Source: Gammaproteobacteria bacterium
GTDB taxonomy: Bacteria; Pseudomonadota; Gammaproteobacteria; Steroidobacterales; Steroidobacteraceae
Assembly: GCA_017577615.1 (NCBI GenBank)
Contig: PKRE01000001.1
Coordinates: forward strand, 620,001-684,000
Reading direction: 5' to 3'
DNA: 64,000 nt
Position 1 is the first letter of the stretch. Each line of letters opens with the position of its first letter. The translations under genes were made by a program, and so were the position numbers. Of this stretch, positions 33,247 to 42,365 are shown in pieces. The notes below the pieces were generated by a model. It had not been told where the DNA came from. It did no database searches and saw only the letters and a program-made list of their open reading frames with translations.

Positions 33247-34917
33247 ATGTACACGAGCTTTTTCGGCCTCGGCGAAAAACCCTTCGCCATCACCCCCGAT
33301 CCCCGCTACCTCTTCCTGAGCGAGCGGCACGCAGAGGCGCTGGCGCACCTCTTGTACGGGATCAACGAGGCCGGCGGTTTCATCCAGCTCACCGGCGAGG
33401 TCGGTACTGGCAAGACGACTGTGGTGCGGTCTCTGCTCGAGAGAATGCCTCGCCACGTGGATGTTGCGGTCATTCTCAACCCGCAGCTGACACCACTGCA
33501 GTTCGTGCTGACGATCTGCGAAGAGCTAGGCATCTTCGTGCGCGACGAGGATGCAGACAGCATCAAGGACCTGGTCGATATCTTGAACAGGCGCCTGCTC
33601 GATGCGCATGCGAAAGGGCGGCGCGTGGTCGTCATCGTCGACGAGGCGCAGAACCTGACTCCAGAGACGCTCGAGCAAGTGCGCTTGCTCACGAACCTCG
33701 AGACCGCGTCGCAGAAACTGCTGCAGATCATCCTCATCGGGCAGCCGGAGCTGCGCGACGTGCTCGCCCGGGTAGAGCTGCGCCAGCTCGCGCAGCGCAT
33801 CACCGGAAGATATCACCTGGCGCCGCTCTCCAGAACGGAAACGGCGGCGTACGTCCGACATCGCCTCAGGGTGGCCGGTTGCACCAGCGAGATCTTCACG
33901 CCGGCAGCGCTGCGTGAGGTGCATCGTCTCAGCAAAGGCGTGCCTCGCATCATCAATGTCATTTGCGATCGTGCGCTACTCGGTGCGTTCACGCGCGAGC
34001 AACGGAGGATCGGGCCTGGCTTGGTACGCGCTGCGGCCTCCGAAGTTTATGGGCGCACCTTTTACCCACCCTGGCTGCCCGCGCTCGTCGCCAGCGCTGC
34101 GGCCATGGGCGTCGCAGTGCTCGCGGTCGCACTGTGGCTGTTGGTGCAGAGCTACGGCGTTCGCGACCCTGAGCCTGTGGCGTCGGCGACCGATGCCTAT
34201 CCGGCCAAGGATCTGCGCTCCGACACTGGTGAGGCGGACGAGCTTGTGCCGGTTGCCGAGGTACCGGCCGAAGTCGAGATCGACCACATTCTCGGGGCGT
34301 ACGCCGATGCAACCAGCACCGAGGCTGCGTTCGGCGAATTGTTCGCGCTATGGGGCGGCCACTTCGATCCCACAGCCGGACGACCGTGCGAGCAGGCGCT
34401 CGCGCAGGGACTCGAATGTGTATATCAGCAAGGCTCGTGGGGACAGCTGCGTACGCTCAATCGCCCTGCCATCCTCACGTTGATCGACGACGCCGGCAAT
34501 GCGCACCAGCTCGTCGTCAAGGGGCTCGGCACGACGACGGCGCGCATCAAGCTGCCGAACGCCGAGTTCGACGTGCCGATCGCTTCGATCTCGCGCTTCT
34601 GGCTGGGCGAATATTTGGTGCTGTGGCGACCGCAGGTCGCCGGCCCGCGCGCGCTTTCCGCCGGCATGCAAGGCGAAGCCGTGCGTTGGTTGCGCCAGAC
34701 GTTGAATGCCATTCAAGGACGAGAAGGCGACGAGACGAGCGACTACTTCGACCAAGAGCTCGTGCGCATGGTGGAAGATTTCCAGCGACAGCATCGCCTG
34801 CGCGTCGACGGCATCGCCGGCGTGCAGACTCAGATCGCGCTCGATGCGATCGCCAACTCTGCCAATACGCCCGTCCTGATCGCGCAGGACGCCACCAAGG
34901 GTGAGACGTCGGGATGA
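33247..34917 (+). CDS. gspA: General secretion pathway protein A (ExeA/GspA-like AAA ATPase with peptidoglycan-binding domain)
   Basis: A 556-residue inner-membrane ATPase. ExeA-type proteins help place the type II secretin through the peptidoglycan. The start MYTSFFGLGEKPFAITPDPR is diagnostic. The AAA domain (about residues 1-260) has Walker A GEVGTGKTTVVRSLLERMP, Walker B VVVIVDEAQNLTPETLE and the sensor region IILIGQPELRDVLARVELRQ. A membrane helix lies at about 275-300 (LPALVASAAAMGVAVLAVAL). The periplasmic part ends in a peptidoglycan-binding domain (LSAGMQGEAVRWLRQTLNAI, DGIAGVQTQIALDA). It overlaps gspB by four bases. Confidence 0.92.
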   Translation: MYTSFFGLGEKPFAITPDPRYLFLSERHAEALAHLLYGINEAGGFIQLTGEVGTGKTTVVRSLLERMPRHVDVAVILNPQLTPLQFVLTICEELGIFVRDEDADSIKDLVDILNRRLLDAHAKGRRVVVIVDEAQNLTPETLEQVRLLTNLETASQKLLQIILIGQPELRDVLARVELRQLAQRITGRYHLAPLSRTETAAYVRHRLRVAGCTSEIFTPAALREVHRLSKGVPRIINVICDRALLGAFTREQRRIGPGLVRAAASEVYGRTFYPPWLPALVASAAAMGVAVLAVALWLLVQSYGVRDPEPVASATDAYPAKDLRSDTGEADELVPVAEVPAEVEIDHILGAYADATSTEAAFGELFALWGGHFDPTAGRPCEQALAQGLECVYQQGSWGQLRTLNRPAILTLIDDAGNAHQLVVKGLGTTTARIKLPNAEFDVPIASISRFWLGEYLVLWRPQVAGPRALSAGMQGEAVRWLRQTLNAIQGREGDETSDYFDQELVRMVEDFQRQHRLRVDGIAGVQTQIALDAIANSANTPVLIAQDATKGETSG

Positions 34918-35675
34918 GCTTCATTCTCGAAGCGCTCAAGAAGTCGGAAAGCGAGCGGCAGCGTCTAGTAGGGCCCTCGCTCGCGGACGTGCCCGTGAGC
35001 GTGCCGCGCGAGTCCAAGCCGTGGTGGGCAATCGCGATAGGCGCGTTGTTGCTCATCAATCTGATCGTTTTGACGCTGGTGCTGCTGCGCGGCGGTGCAC
35101 CGGTCGACCGCTCGAACGCTCCGCCAATCGGGACGAGCGTCGAGCAGCCGCCCACACACGCCCCGGTCTCACCGAGTACGAGCGCGAGTGACGAGCCCAA
35201 GATCGTTTCCCCCGCTCGCGTGCTCCCGCAGACTCGCAGCACTTCGGGCGCGCCTAGCCCGGCGGTTCGTTCCCTCGCAGACGAGGCCACGGTGGTGGCA
35301 CCGCTCGAGGAGGATGCGCTGGATTACCCCGGCCCTGCCGCGGCTGCCCGGGTGCCAGAAGGTCCTGCAATCGTGCGTCAGATCGACACGCCCGCCGCGT
35401 CGACAGCGATCGCGCCGGTGATCCAAGCGCGATCAGAGCAACGAGAGCTGCTCCCCACGTTCGAGGAGCTCCTGGCAAGCGGCCTGTCGCTGCCCGAGAT
35501 GCACCTGGATATTCACGTGCACTCGCCCGTGCCAGCGGAACGCTTCGTGTTCGTCAACATGCGCAAGTACGTTGAAGGACAGACGCTTGCCGAAGGTCCG
35601 ACGCTCGAAGAGATCACTACAGATGGAGTGGTGCTCAATCATCGAGGCACGCGTTTCCTGTTACCGAAGCAGTGA
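34914..35675 (+). CDS. gspB: General secretion pathway protein B (GspB-like)
   Basis: A 253-residue bitopic inner-membrane protein and partner of GspA. The N-terminus MSFILEALKKSESERQR is the family signature, followed by a membrane helix (WWAIAIGALLLINLIVLTLV), a long Pro/Ser/Thr-rich periplasmic linker (about residues 65-180) and the C-terminal GspB domain (LPEMHLDIHVHSPVPAERFV, YVEGQTLAEGPTLEEITTDG, GVVLNHRGTRFLL). The ATG overlaps the gspA stop as ATGA. No core type II secretion genes are present in the window, so the pair is a detached accessory unit. Confidence 0.92.
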   Translation: MSFILEALKKSESERQRLVGPSLADVPVSVPRESKPWWAIAIGALLLINLIVLTLVLLRGGAPVDRSNAPPIGTSVEQPPTHAPVSPSTSASDEPKIVSPARVLPQTRSTSGAPSPAVRSLADEATVVAPLEEDALDYPGPAAAARVPEGPAIVRQIDTPAASTAIAPVIQARSEQRELLPTFEELLASGLSLPEMHLDIHVHSPVPAERFVFVNMRKYVEGQTLAEGPTLEEITTDGVVLNHRGTRFLLPKQ

Positions 35676-35740
35676 ACCGTACCGCGGCGTCTGCGCCGCG
35701 CGCCCGAGCACGACGTACCTAGCCTTCCGTGCTCCGGTTC

Positions 35741-35772
35741 AGACGAACGTCTAACGATTGACATACCGTCAA
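35741..35772. promoter_or_regulatory. Candidate operators and -35 region upstream of the TetR gene
   Basis: Two inverted repeats lie side by side: AGACG-AA-CGTCT (35741-35752) and TTGAC-ATACC-GTCAA (35758-35772). The second contains a perfect TTGACA -35 hexamer, with a weak TAGGCT 18 bases on, so a protein bound there would block transcription of the TetR gene. A similar AGAC...GTCTAA...TTG arrangement occurs before the pump operon at 36585-36606. Confidence 0.5.
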
Positions 35773-35920
35773 GACGGCGATTAGGCTGAATCCACCTTCG
35801 CCACAGCGAAGGCTCTTGCGTAACGAAGAGCTTGGGAACCGAGAGATAGCCTTGGAATCGTATAGAGGCACGCAGGATCGCCTACCCACGCGCTACAGCC
35901 CACCGCCCACAGCCTGACCC

Positions 35921-36571
35921 ATGTCCTACATCGCCGAGCGCCGTCAGGAAGAGAAAGATCGTCGTCGGATCGAGATCGTCGAAGCGGCTGAGGCACTGTA
36001 CAGGGAGCTCGGGTGGGATGCCGTGACCATGGATAGGGTGGCACGACGTGCACGGCTCAGTCGCGCACTGGTCTATGTCTATTTCAAAGACAAGCAGGAT
36101 CTGCTCTTCGCCATCTCAGTGCGCGCGCTCGAGATGCTGCAACGCCGTTTCGAAGAAGCCAGCGAGCGCTCTAGCACCGGCATCGAGAAAATCACAGCCA
36201 TAGGGCGTGCCTACATCGCCTATGCACAGGAATTTCCGCACTACTTCGATGCGTGCGCCCGGCTGGAGCTCCATGCGCCCGATGCCAACGAGCCTCCCTC
36301 CGAGCAGGAGCGGGCCTGCATCGCAGCAGGACTGCGCGTACACGACGTCGTCGTCGCCGCGCTCGCATACGGACAACGCGACGGCACCATTCGACCCGAT
36401 CTCGGCGATCTCACCGTCACTTCGCGAGTGCTTTGGGGATTCACGCACGGGATCATGCAGATCGCCATGACGAAGGGCAAACCGCTGGCGCAAGTCGGCA
36501 TCAGTGTCCCGCAGCTCTTTGAGCACGCGATCGGGCTCATATGCCGCATGCTCACACCTCAGGCCGCATGA
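35921..36571 (+). CDS. TetR-family transcriptional regulator
   Basis: A 216-residue one-component regulator. The N-terminal helix-turn-helix domain (residues about 14-65) reads IVEAAEALYRELGWDAVTMD, RVARRARLSRALVYVYFKDK. The C-terminal ligand domain is helical and not assignable to a ligand class. It lies 61 bases upstream of a tripartite RND pump operon on the same strand, the usual position of a local repressor of such pumps. Confidence 0.92.
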   Translation: MSYIAERRQEEKDRRRIEIVEAAEALYRELGWDAVTMDRVARRARLSRALVYVYFKDKQDLLFAISVRALEMLQRRFEEASERSSTGIEKITAIGRAYIAYAQEFPHYFDACARLELHAPDANEPPSEQERACIAAGLRVHDVVVAALAYGQRDGTIRPDLGDLTVTSRVLWGFTHGIMQIAMTKGKPLAQVGISVPQLFEHAIGLICRMLTPQAA

Positions 36572-36584
36572 GTTTTTTCGCGCC

Positions 36585-36606
36585 AGACTTGACGCGTGTC
36601 TAATTG
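36585..36606 (+). promoter_or_regulatory. Candidate TetR operator before the RND pump operon
   Basis: AGAC (36585-36588) and GTCT (36598-36601) enclose nine bases that include TTGACG, followed by AATTG. The layout resembles the element upstream of the TetR gene (AGAC...GTCTAAC.ATTG at 35741-35760). Together they form a plausible pair of binding sites for one repressor. Confidence 0.4.
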
Positions 36607-36632
36607 CTGAACACCTGATAAGTACCGCCGGT

Positions 36633-38084
36633 ATGGACATGCAGAGCCGTCAATCAGGTGCGCGCGAAGCCTCAAGTGCCCGACGCGCAATCAGGCAGCT
36701 CGTGATCGGCGCGACCATCCTGATCGCATGCGCCGCACCCGCGGCATCGCAGGAGGCCTTCGACACTGTCGTCGAGCGCTATGTCGCCGAAGGACTGCGC
36801 AGCAATCTCGCGATGCAATCCGAGATGCTCGAGGTCGGAAAGGCGGCGCAAGCGTTGGTGGAAGCACGTGCACGGTTCTTCCCGGAGCTCAGTCTCGAGG
36901 CACGATACTCGCGCGCAGAAGGAGGACGCGAGATCGAGATCCCGATCGGGACCGCGCTCAATCCTGTTTACTCCACCTTGAACGAGCTGCTCGCAGCACA
37001 AGGACAGTCACCGCGTTTCCCGCAGCTGCGCGACGAGGTCGTTCCCTTCTTACGCGGACGCGAGCAAGACACACGCCTCGTGCTGCGTCAGGCGCTATAT
37101 GCACCGACCATCCCGGCCGCCGTGCGCGCACAGCGCGCGTTGCTCGATGCCAGCAACTATCGACGCATGGCCATTGCCCGCGCGCTGAGACGCGATATCA
37201 CGGTCGCCTACATCGATTGGCTCAAGGCGCGTAACTCCGTCGAGATCGTTGCAGCAAGCGCGGAACTGCTGCGGGAGAACTTACGCGTCAATCAAAGCCT
37301 GTACGACAACGGCAAGATCACGGAAGACCTAGTGCTGCGGGCCCGTGCCGAGCTGCTCGCGGTGGAGCAGCAGCACAGCGAGATGCAAGACCTGGCGAGA
37401 CAGGCACAGAGCTATTTCAACTTCCTGCTCAATCGCGAGCTCACGACAACCATCGAGCCGAGCGCACCGCCCACGACCGCAAACGAACGCGACGAGGCTC
37501 TCGAACGCTTGTGGGCCGTCGCGCTCGCCCGCCGTCCCGAGATCGCGCAGATCGAACAGCTGCGCAGGGCCAGCGCAGAGCAAGTGCGGATCGCACGACA
37601 GCGAAAATGGCCGACGCTATCGCTAGGCATCGAGACAGGCACGCAGGGTGAACAGTACCGGGTAGGCGAAGGCTACAACTTCGGGGTGGCGTCGCTCGTG
37701 TTCACTTGGCGGATCTTCGACGGCGGCGCCGATGCAGCGCGCGTTGCGCAGGCACGTGCTGCCGAGCGTCAGCTCGTCCTGCAACAGGAAGAGATCGCGC
37801 AGCAGATTCGTCTCGAGGTGCAACAAGCGTACGACCGTTTGCGAACGGCACGTGCATCGCTTGCCACTGCCGAGGCGCGTGCTGAGGCGGCACGTGCAGC
37901 GTTTCGCATCGCCAGTCGCAAGCGTGACGAAGGCATCGCGAGTCACATCGAGTTCATCGACGCACGCAGCACACTCACGAGCGCCGAGCTCAACCTCATC
38001 GCGACACGCTTCGATGTGCTGGCACGCCGTGCCGAGCTCGAGTACGCAACTTCGAGCGGCGAGCTGCCGATCGATCCCATTTGA
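36633..38084 (+). CDS. TolC-family outer-membrane efflux protein
   Basis: A 483-residue outer-membrane channel component. A signal peptide (about residues 17-40, RQLVIGATILIACAAPAASQ) is followed by two homologous halves rich in coiled-coil helices. Recognisable pieces are ARFFPELSLEARYS, the DITVAYIDWLKARNSVEIVA helix and SLVFTWRIFDGGADAARVAQ, typical of outer-membrane efflux proteins. The ATG at 36633 (or 36639) is taken because the signal peptide follows; the frame itself is open back into the TetR gene. It is the first gene of a three-gene pump operon. Confidence 0.9.
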   Translation: MDMQSRQSGAREASSARRAIRQLVIGATILIACAAPAASQEAFDTVVERYVAEGLRSNLAMQSEMLEVGKAAQALVEARARFFPELSLEARYSRAEGGREIEIPIGTALNPVYSTLNELLAAQGQSPRFPQLRDEVVPFLRGREQDTRLVLRQALYAPTIPAAVRAQRALLDASNYRRMAIARALRRDITVAYIDWLKARNSVEIVAASAELLRENLRVNQSLYDNGKITEDLVLRARAELLAVEQQHSEMQDLARQAQSYFNFLLNRELTTTIEPSAPPTTANERDEALERLWAVALARRPEIAQIEQLRRASAEQVRIARQRKWPTLSLGIETGTQGEQYRVGEGYNFGVASLVFTWRIFDGGADAARVAQARAAERQLVLQQEEIAQQIRLEVQQAYDRLRTARASLATAEARAEAARAAFRIASRKRDEGIASHIEFIDARSTLTSAELNLIATRFDVLARRAELEYATSSGELPIDPI

Positions 38085-38097
38085 AGGAGCACGACTC

Positions 38098-39165
38098 ATG
38101 CGCAGGCTAGCCGGAGTAGGCCTCATCGCGGCAATGCTCGTGACCAGCGGCTGTGCGGATGTCGACGAGCCGGCACCGCGGCCGGGAACGCCGGTCAGCA
38201 TCACTGCGGCCACAAGCGGTCCCGCAGTCCCGGCGATTCGTACGCACGGCGTGCTCGCCAACAAAGACGAATTCCGGCTCGCGTTCAAAGTCGGCGGCAT
38301 CGTTCGCGCCATCTACGTCACCGAAGGTGAACGTGTGCAGCGGGGACAGAAGCTCGCCGAGCTCGAGCCGACCGAGATCGAAGCGCAGGTCGAGCAGGCG
38401 CGCCAAGCGCACGACAAAGCAAGGCGCGACTTGGAGCGCGGCGAGCGCCTGTATCGCGATCGGGTCATCAGCCTCGAGCAGCTGGAGGATCTGCGAACGC
38501 AAGCGGCAATCAGCGCAGCTGCACTGCGGGCCGCAGAGTTCAACCGCCGCTATGCCACGATCGTGGCGCCGCATGACGGCACGGTGCTGCGACGACTGGC
38601 AGAAGAGCGCGAGCTTGTAGCAGCCGGCGCGCCAATCCTCGTTCTCGGCGCCATCTCACACGGCTTCGTCGTGCGCGCGGGTCTCTCCGACCGGGAGATC
38701 GTGCAGGTCGGCATCGGCGATGCTGTCGCAGTACGCCTCGATGCCGTGCCGGCTCAGACGCTATCCGCCACGATCAGCGAGGTTGCAAGCGCCGCCGATC
38801 CGGCGAATGGCCTCTTCTTGATCGAAGCCGATCTCGAGCCGAGCGACTTGCCTCTCAAGAGCGGCCTAGTCGCAAGGCTCACGATTCAACCGGCTGCGGC
38901 GCAACGCAGCTCGAAAGTCTATGTGCCGATCGGTGCGATCGTCGAAGGCGAAGGCCTGCGCGCGAGCGTGTTCGTGCCGAAGGAAGGACGTGCGCAGCGA
39001 CGCGACGTCGAAATCGCGTTCATCGACGGCGAGCGCGTCGCGCTGCAAAGCGGTGTTGCGCTGGGCGAATACGTCGTGACCGACGGCGCGCTCTATCTGG
39101 AGGACGGCGAGCCAATCAGCATCGTCAACGAACCCGCGACGTCCGAGCAGAACGAGCCCCGCTGA
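38098..39165 (+). CDS. RND efflux periplasmic adaptor lipoprotein
   Basis: A 355-residue membrane fusion protein linking the inner-membrane pump to the TolC-like channel. The signal peptide ends in a lipobox, LVTSGC, with Cys19 the likely lipidated residue. The lipoyl-like half motifs are visible (FKVGGIVRAIYVTEGERVQR and YATIVAPHDGTVLRRLAEER), flanking a helical hairpin with EIEAQVEQARQAHDKARRDL. The beta-barrel and membrane-proximal domains follow. AAGGAG lies eight bases before the ATG. It begins 13 bases after the channel gene. Confidence 0.92.
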   Translation: MRRLAGVGLIAAMLVTSGCADVDEPAPRPGTPVSITAATSGPAVPAIRTHGVLANKDEFRLAFKVGGIVRAIYVTEGERVQRGQKLAELEPTEIEAQVEQARQAHDKARRDLERGERLYRDRVISLEQLEDLRTQAAISAAALRAAEFNRRYATIVAPHDGTVLRRLAEERELVAAGAPILVLGAISHGFVVRAGLSDREIVQVGIGDAVAVRLDAVPAQTLSATISEVASAADPANGLFLIEADLEPSDLPLKSGLVARLTIQPAAAQRSSKVYVPIGAIVEGEGLRASVFVPKEGRAQRRDVEIAFIDGERVALQSGVALGEYVVTDGALYLEDGEPISIVNEPATSEQNEPR

Positions 39166-39196
39166 CAACACGACGGCCACACGCAAGGAAGTGCCC

Positions 39197-42100
39197 ATGC
39201 GCATGCTCGAGTTTCCGATACGGCGCTATCAATTCACACTCGTCGCTTTCCTGTGTCTCGTTGTGATGGGCTGGTTCGCCTTCATGAACGTGCCGCGGGA
39301 AGAGGACCCGTTCTTCAAGATCCCTGCTTTCTTCATCACGACGATCTATCCAGGAGCCGATCCCAAGGATCTCGAGCAGCTCGTCGTCAAACCGATCGAG
39401 GACAGGCTAGCGGAGCTTGACGACGTCAAGACGATCGAAACCACCATCAGCGATGGCGTGGCCTTTATCGCCATCGAGTTCCTGGCGTCCGCCGATGCGG
39501 ACAAGAAGTACGACGAGGTGACCCGCGAGATCAACGCGCTGAGGCCCGAGCTGCCGCAGGACATTGCTGCGCTCGAGATACGTAAGATCAGTCCGGGGCT
39601 CGTCAACATCGTGCAGCTCGCGCTCGTGTCCGAAGACGCGCCGTACCGCGAGCTCGAGGACTATGCGCGCGAGCTCAAGGACGTGCTGAAGACGGTCGAC
39701 GGCGTGCGAACGGCGGAAATGTGGGCTTTTCCGCAGCGCGAGTTACGCGTCGAGCTCGACATGCAGCGGATGACGCAGCTCGGCATCTTACCCACGCAAG
39801 TCATCCAGGCGATCCAGAGCGAGAACGCAAATATCCCGGCTGGCGTGCTGGACCTGGGCCCGCGTAGCTTCAGCTTGAAGACCTCGGGCAGTTACACCTC
39901 GCTCGATCAAGTGCGCGATACCGTCGTCGCCGCGCGCGAGGGCCGTATCGTGCGCGTGCGCGACCTTGCCGACGTCCGATGGGAATCGAAGCCGTGGAGC
40001 TACGTTGGGCGCTTCAACGGTAAGCGTGCGGTGTTCGTCACCGCCAACCAGAAGGAAGGCTACAACATACTGGAGGTGCGCGAGCGCATCGTCGAGGCGA
40101 TCGAGCGTTTCGAAGCAGAGCTCCCGAAACGGATCGAGGTCCATCTCGGCTTCGATCAGTCGCGTAATGTCCGTGCACGTTTACAACGTCTTTACACGGA
40201 CTTCGGCATCGCGATCTCGCTCGTCATGCTGACGCTGCTGCCGCTCGGCTGGCGCGCGGCAGGTATCGTGATGGTCTCGATCCCGCTATCGCTGGCCTTC
40301 GGCCTCACGGTTCTCTACGCACTTGGTTATTCGCTCAACCAATTGTCCATCGCCGGGTTCGTGCTCGCGCTCGGGCTGCTGGTCGATGACTCGATCGTCG
40401 TCACCGAGAACATCGCACGCCATCTGCGCAGCGGCGTCTCGCGCATCGAGGCGGCGCTTGCTGGAACCCGGCAGATCTTCGTTGCGATCCTCGGTTGCAC
40501 GGCAGCGCTCATTTTCGCGTTCCTGCCGTTGCTTGCACTACCCGGCACCCCGGGCAAGTTCATCCGAGTCCTGCCTTTAACCGTGGTCGCGACGATCCTC
40601 GGCTCGCTGCTCATCGCGTTGTTCATCATTCCGTTCCTCGCGAGCCGGGTTCTGAAGGAGACTCAAGCAAGCGAGGGCAACATCATCCTGCAGCGAGTGA
40701 TGGGTGCCATCCATCGCTACTATCGCCCCGCTCTACATTACTGCCTGGCCCGGCCCAAGCGCACCGCCGCCATCGCGATCGGCGGCTCGCTGCTCATCTC
40801 CGCCGCCATGGTGCCGATTCTCGGCACCAGCTTGTTCCCCAAAGCCGACACGCCGCAATTTCTGATCTCCATCGAGGCACCGAACGGCGCCAGCCTTGCG
40901 GAGACCGACCGCGCGCTGCGCTTCGTGGAAGCCGAGCTTGCCAAGATGCCGGAGGTGCGCAGCTGGTTCTCGAACCTCGGCCATGGCAACCCGCAGATCT
41001 ATTACAACCACATCATGCGCAACGATGCGCCCAATTACGCGGAGGTGTTCGTGCAACTGCACGATTACGACACACGCGAGACACCGCAGCGCCTCGACGA
41101 GCTGCGCGCCGTGCTCGATACCTATCCAAACGCGCGCATCTACGTCAAAGAGTTCGAGAACGGACCACCGATCACAGCGCCCATCGCCGTGCGCGTCATC
41201 GGTCGCGATCTCGAGACAATCGAGATGCTCGCAGCGCAGGTTGAAAAGCTCCTGGAGGAGACGCCGGGCACGCGCGACGTGCTCAATCCGCTCAAGGTGT
41301 CACGCACGAACCTGCGGCTCGCCATCGATTCACAGAAAGCAAATTTGCTCGGCGTGCCGACTGCAGAATTCGATCGGGCGGTGCGGCTTTCCGTCTCAGG
41401 CATTCCGGCGGGCACGTTCAAGGATGCCAGCGGCGAGCAGTACGACATTGTCGTGCGCAGCCCGGTCGGAGCACGGGCCGATCTCGCCGCCCTCGATCAC
41501 GTGCGCGTCCCCACGTTGGCAGGAGCAAGCCTGCCGCTATCGCATCTTGCCACGCTCCAGTTCGAGAAAGCCCCCACCGAGATTCAGCGTTACAACCGTG
41601 AACGTGCAGTGACGATCGATGCCGAAGTGCAACGCGGCTTCAACACGGCGAAGGTCACGGCTGAGGTGGTCGAGCGTCTCAATCGAATGGAATGGCCGAG
41701 AGGTTATCGTTACGTGCTCGGGGGCGAGGCACAATCGAGCGCGGAGTCGTTCGCCGGAATCGGGACGGCAAGCATTGTCGCATTGTTCGGCATCTTTGCC
41801 GTGCTCGTGCTCGAGTTCGGCAGCTTCAAGTCGACATTGATCGTGCTGACCGTCGTCCCGCTCGGCATATTGGGCGGCTTTCTGATGCTGCTCCTCACTG
41901 GCAACTCGATCTCGTTCACTGCCAGCATTGGCTTCATCGCGCTCATAGGCATCGAGATCAAGAACTCGATCCTGCTCGTGGACTTCACGAATCAATTGCG
42001 CGCAGAAGGTGTGCCACTCGACGAAGCGATCGAGCGCGCTGGCGAGATCCGCTTCCTCCCGATCCTGCTCACGTCAGTGACCGCCATCGGTGGGCTGATG

Positions 42101-42235
42101 CCACTAGCGCTGCAGAACACAGGCCTGTACTCTCCCATGGCCTGGGTCATCATCGGCGGGCTTATCTCGTCGACGCTTCTGTCGCGACTCATCACGCCCG
42201 TTATGTACAAGCTGATTCCGCCTTCGATTCGTTGA
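39197..42235 (+). CDS. RND multidrug efflux transporter
   Basis: A 1012-residue inner-membrane proton-driven pump of the AcrB/HAE-1 superfamily. Features: TM1 (FTLVAFLCLVVMGWFAFMNV), the docking entrance NVPREEDPFFKIPAFFITTI, and the TM4 proton-relay aspartates in LALGLLVDDSIVVTENIARH. The second-half TM cluster includes ASIVALFGIFAVLVLEFGSF and GFIALIGIEIKNSILLVDFT. The closest family appearance is the smaller, one-transporter type with a lipoprotein adaptor. An in-frame GTG lies six bases earlier, but the AGGAAG site fits the ATG at 39197. Substrate unknown. Confidence 0.94.
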   Translation: MRMLEFPIRRYQFTLVAFLCLVVMGWFAFMNVPREEDPFFKIPAFFITTIYPGADPKDLEQLVVKPIEDRLAELDDVKTIETTISDGVAFIAIEFLASADADKKYDEVTREINALRPELPQDIAALEIRKISPGLVNIVQLALVSEDAPYRELEDYARELKDVLKTVDGVRTAEMWAFPQRELRVELDMQRMTQLGILPTQVIQAIQSENANIPAGVLDLGPRSFSLKTSGSYTSLDQVRDTVVAAREGRIVRVRDLADVRWESKPWSYVGRFNGKRAVFVTANQKEGYNILEVRERIVEAIERFEAELPKRIEVHLGFDQSRNVRARLQRLYTDFGIAISLVMLTLLPLGWRAAGIVMVSIPLSLAFGLTVLYALGYSLNQLSIAGFVLALGLLVDDSIVVTENIARHLRSGVSRIEAALAGTRQIFVAILGCTAALIFAFLPLLALPGTPGKFIRVLPLTVVATILGSLLIALFIIPFLASRVLKETQASEGNIILQRVMGAIHRYYRPALHYCLARPKRTAAIAIGGSLLISAAMVPILGTSLFPKADTPQFLISIEAPNGASLAETDRALRFVEAELAKMPEVRSWFSNLGHGNPQIYYNHIMRNDAPNYAEVFVQLHDYDTRETPQRLDELRAVLDTYPNARIYVKEFENGPPITAPIAVRVIGRDLETIEMLAAQVEKLLEETPGTRDVLNPLKVSRTNLRLAIDSQKANLLGVPTAEFDRAVRLSVSGIPAGTFKDASGEQYDIVVRSPVGARADLAALDHVRVPTLAGASLPLSHLATLQFEKAPTEIQRYNRERAVTIDAEVQRGFNTAKVTAEVVERLNRMEWPRGYRYVLGGEAQSSAESFAGIGTASIVALFGIFAVLVLEFGSFKSTLIVLTVVPLGILGGFLMLLLTGNSISFTASIGFIALIGIEIKNSILLVDFTNQLRAEGVPLDEAIERAGEIRFLPILLTSVTAIGGLMPLALQNTGLYSPMAWVIIGGLISSTLLSRLITPVMYKLIPPSIR

Positions 42236-42365
42236 TCAGCGGCTTCGTACTAGGCACACTGGTGCGACCTCCAAGACATCGCAACTAACCTCGTTGTCGC
42301 GTAGCCTTGGCAACGACGCGCGAGTGCAGCGCGGCAAGAGGGTTGCTCTTCCCTGGGCGCATGCC

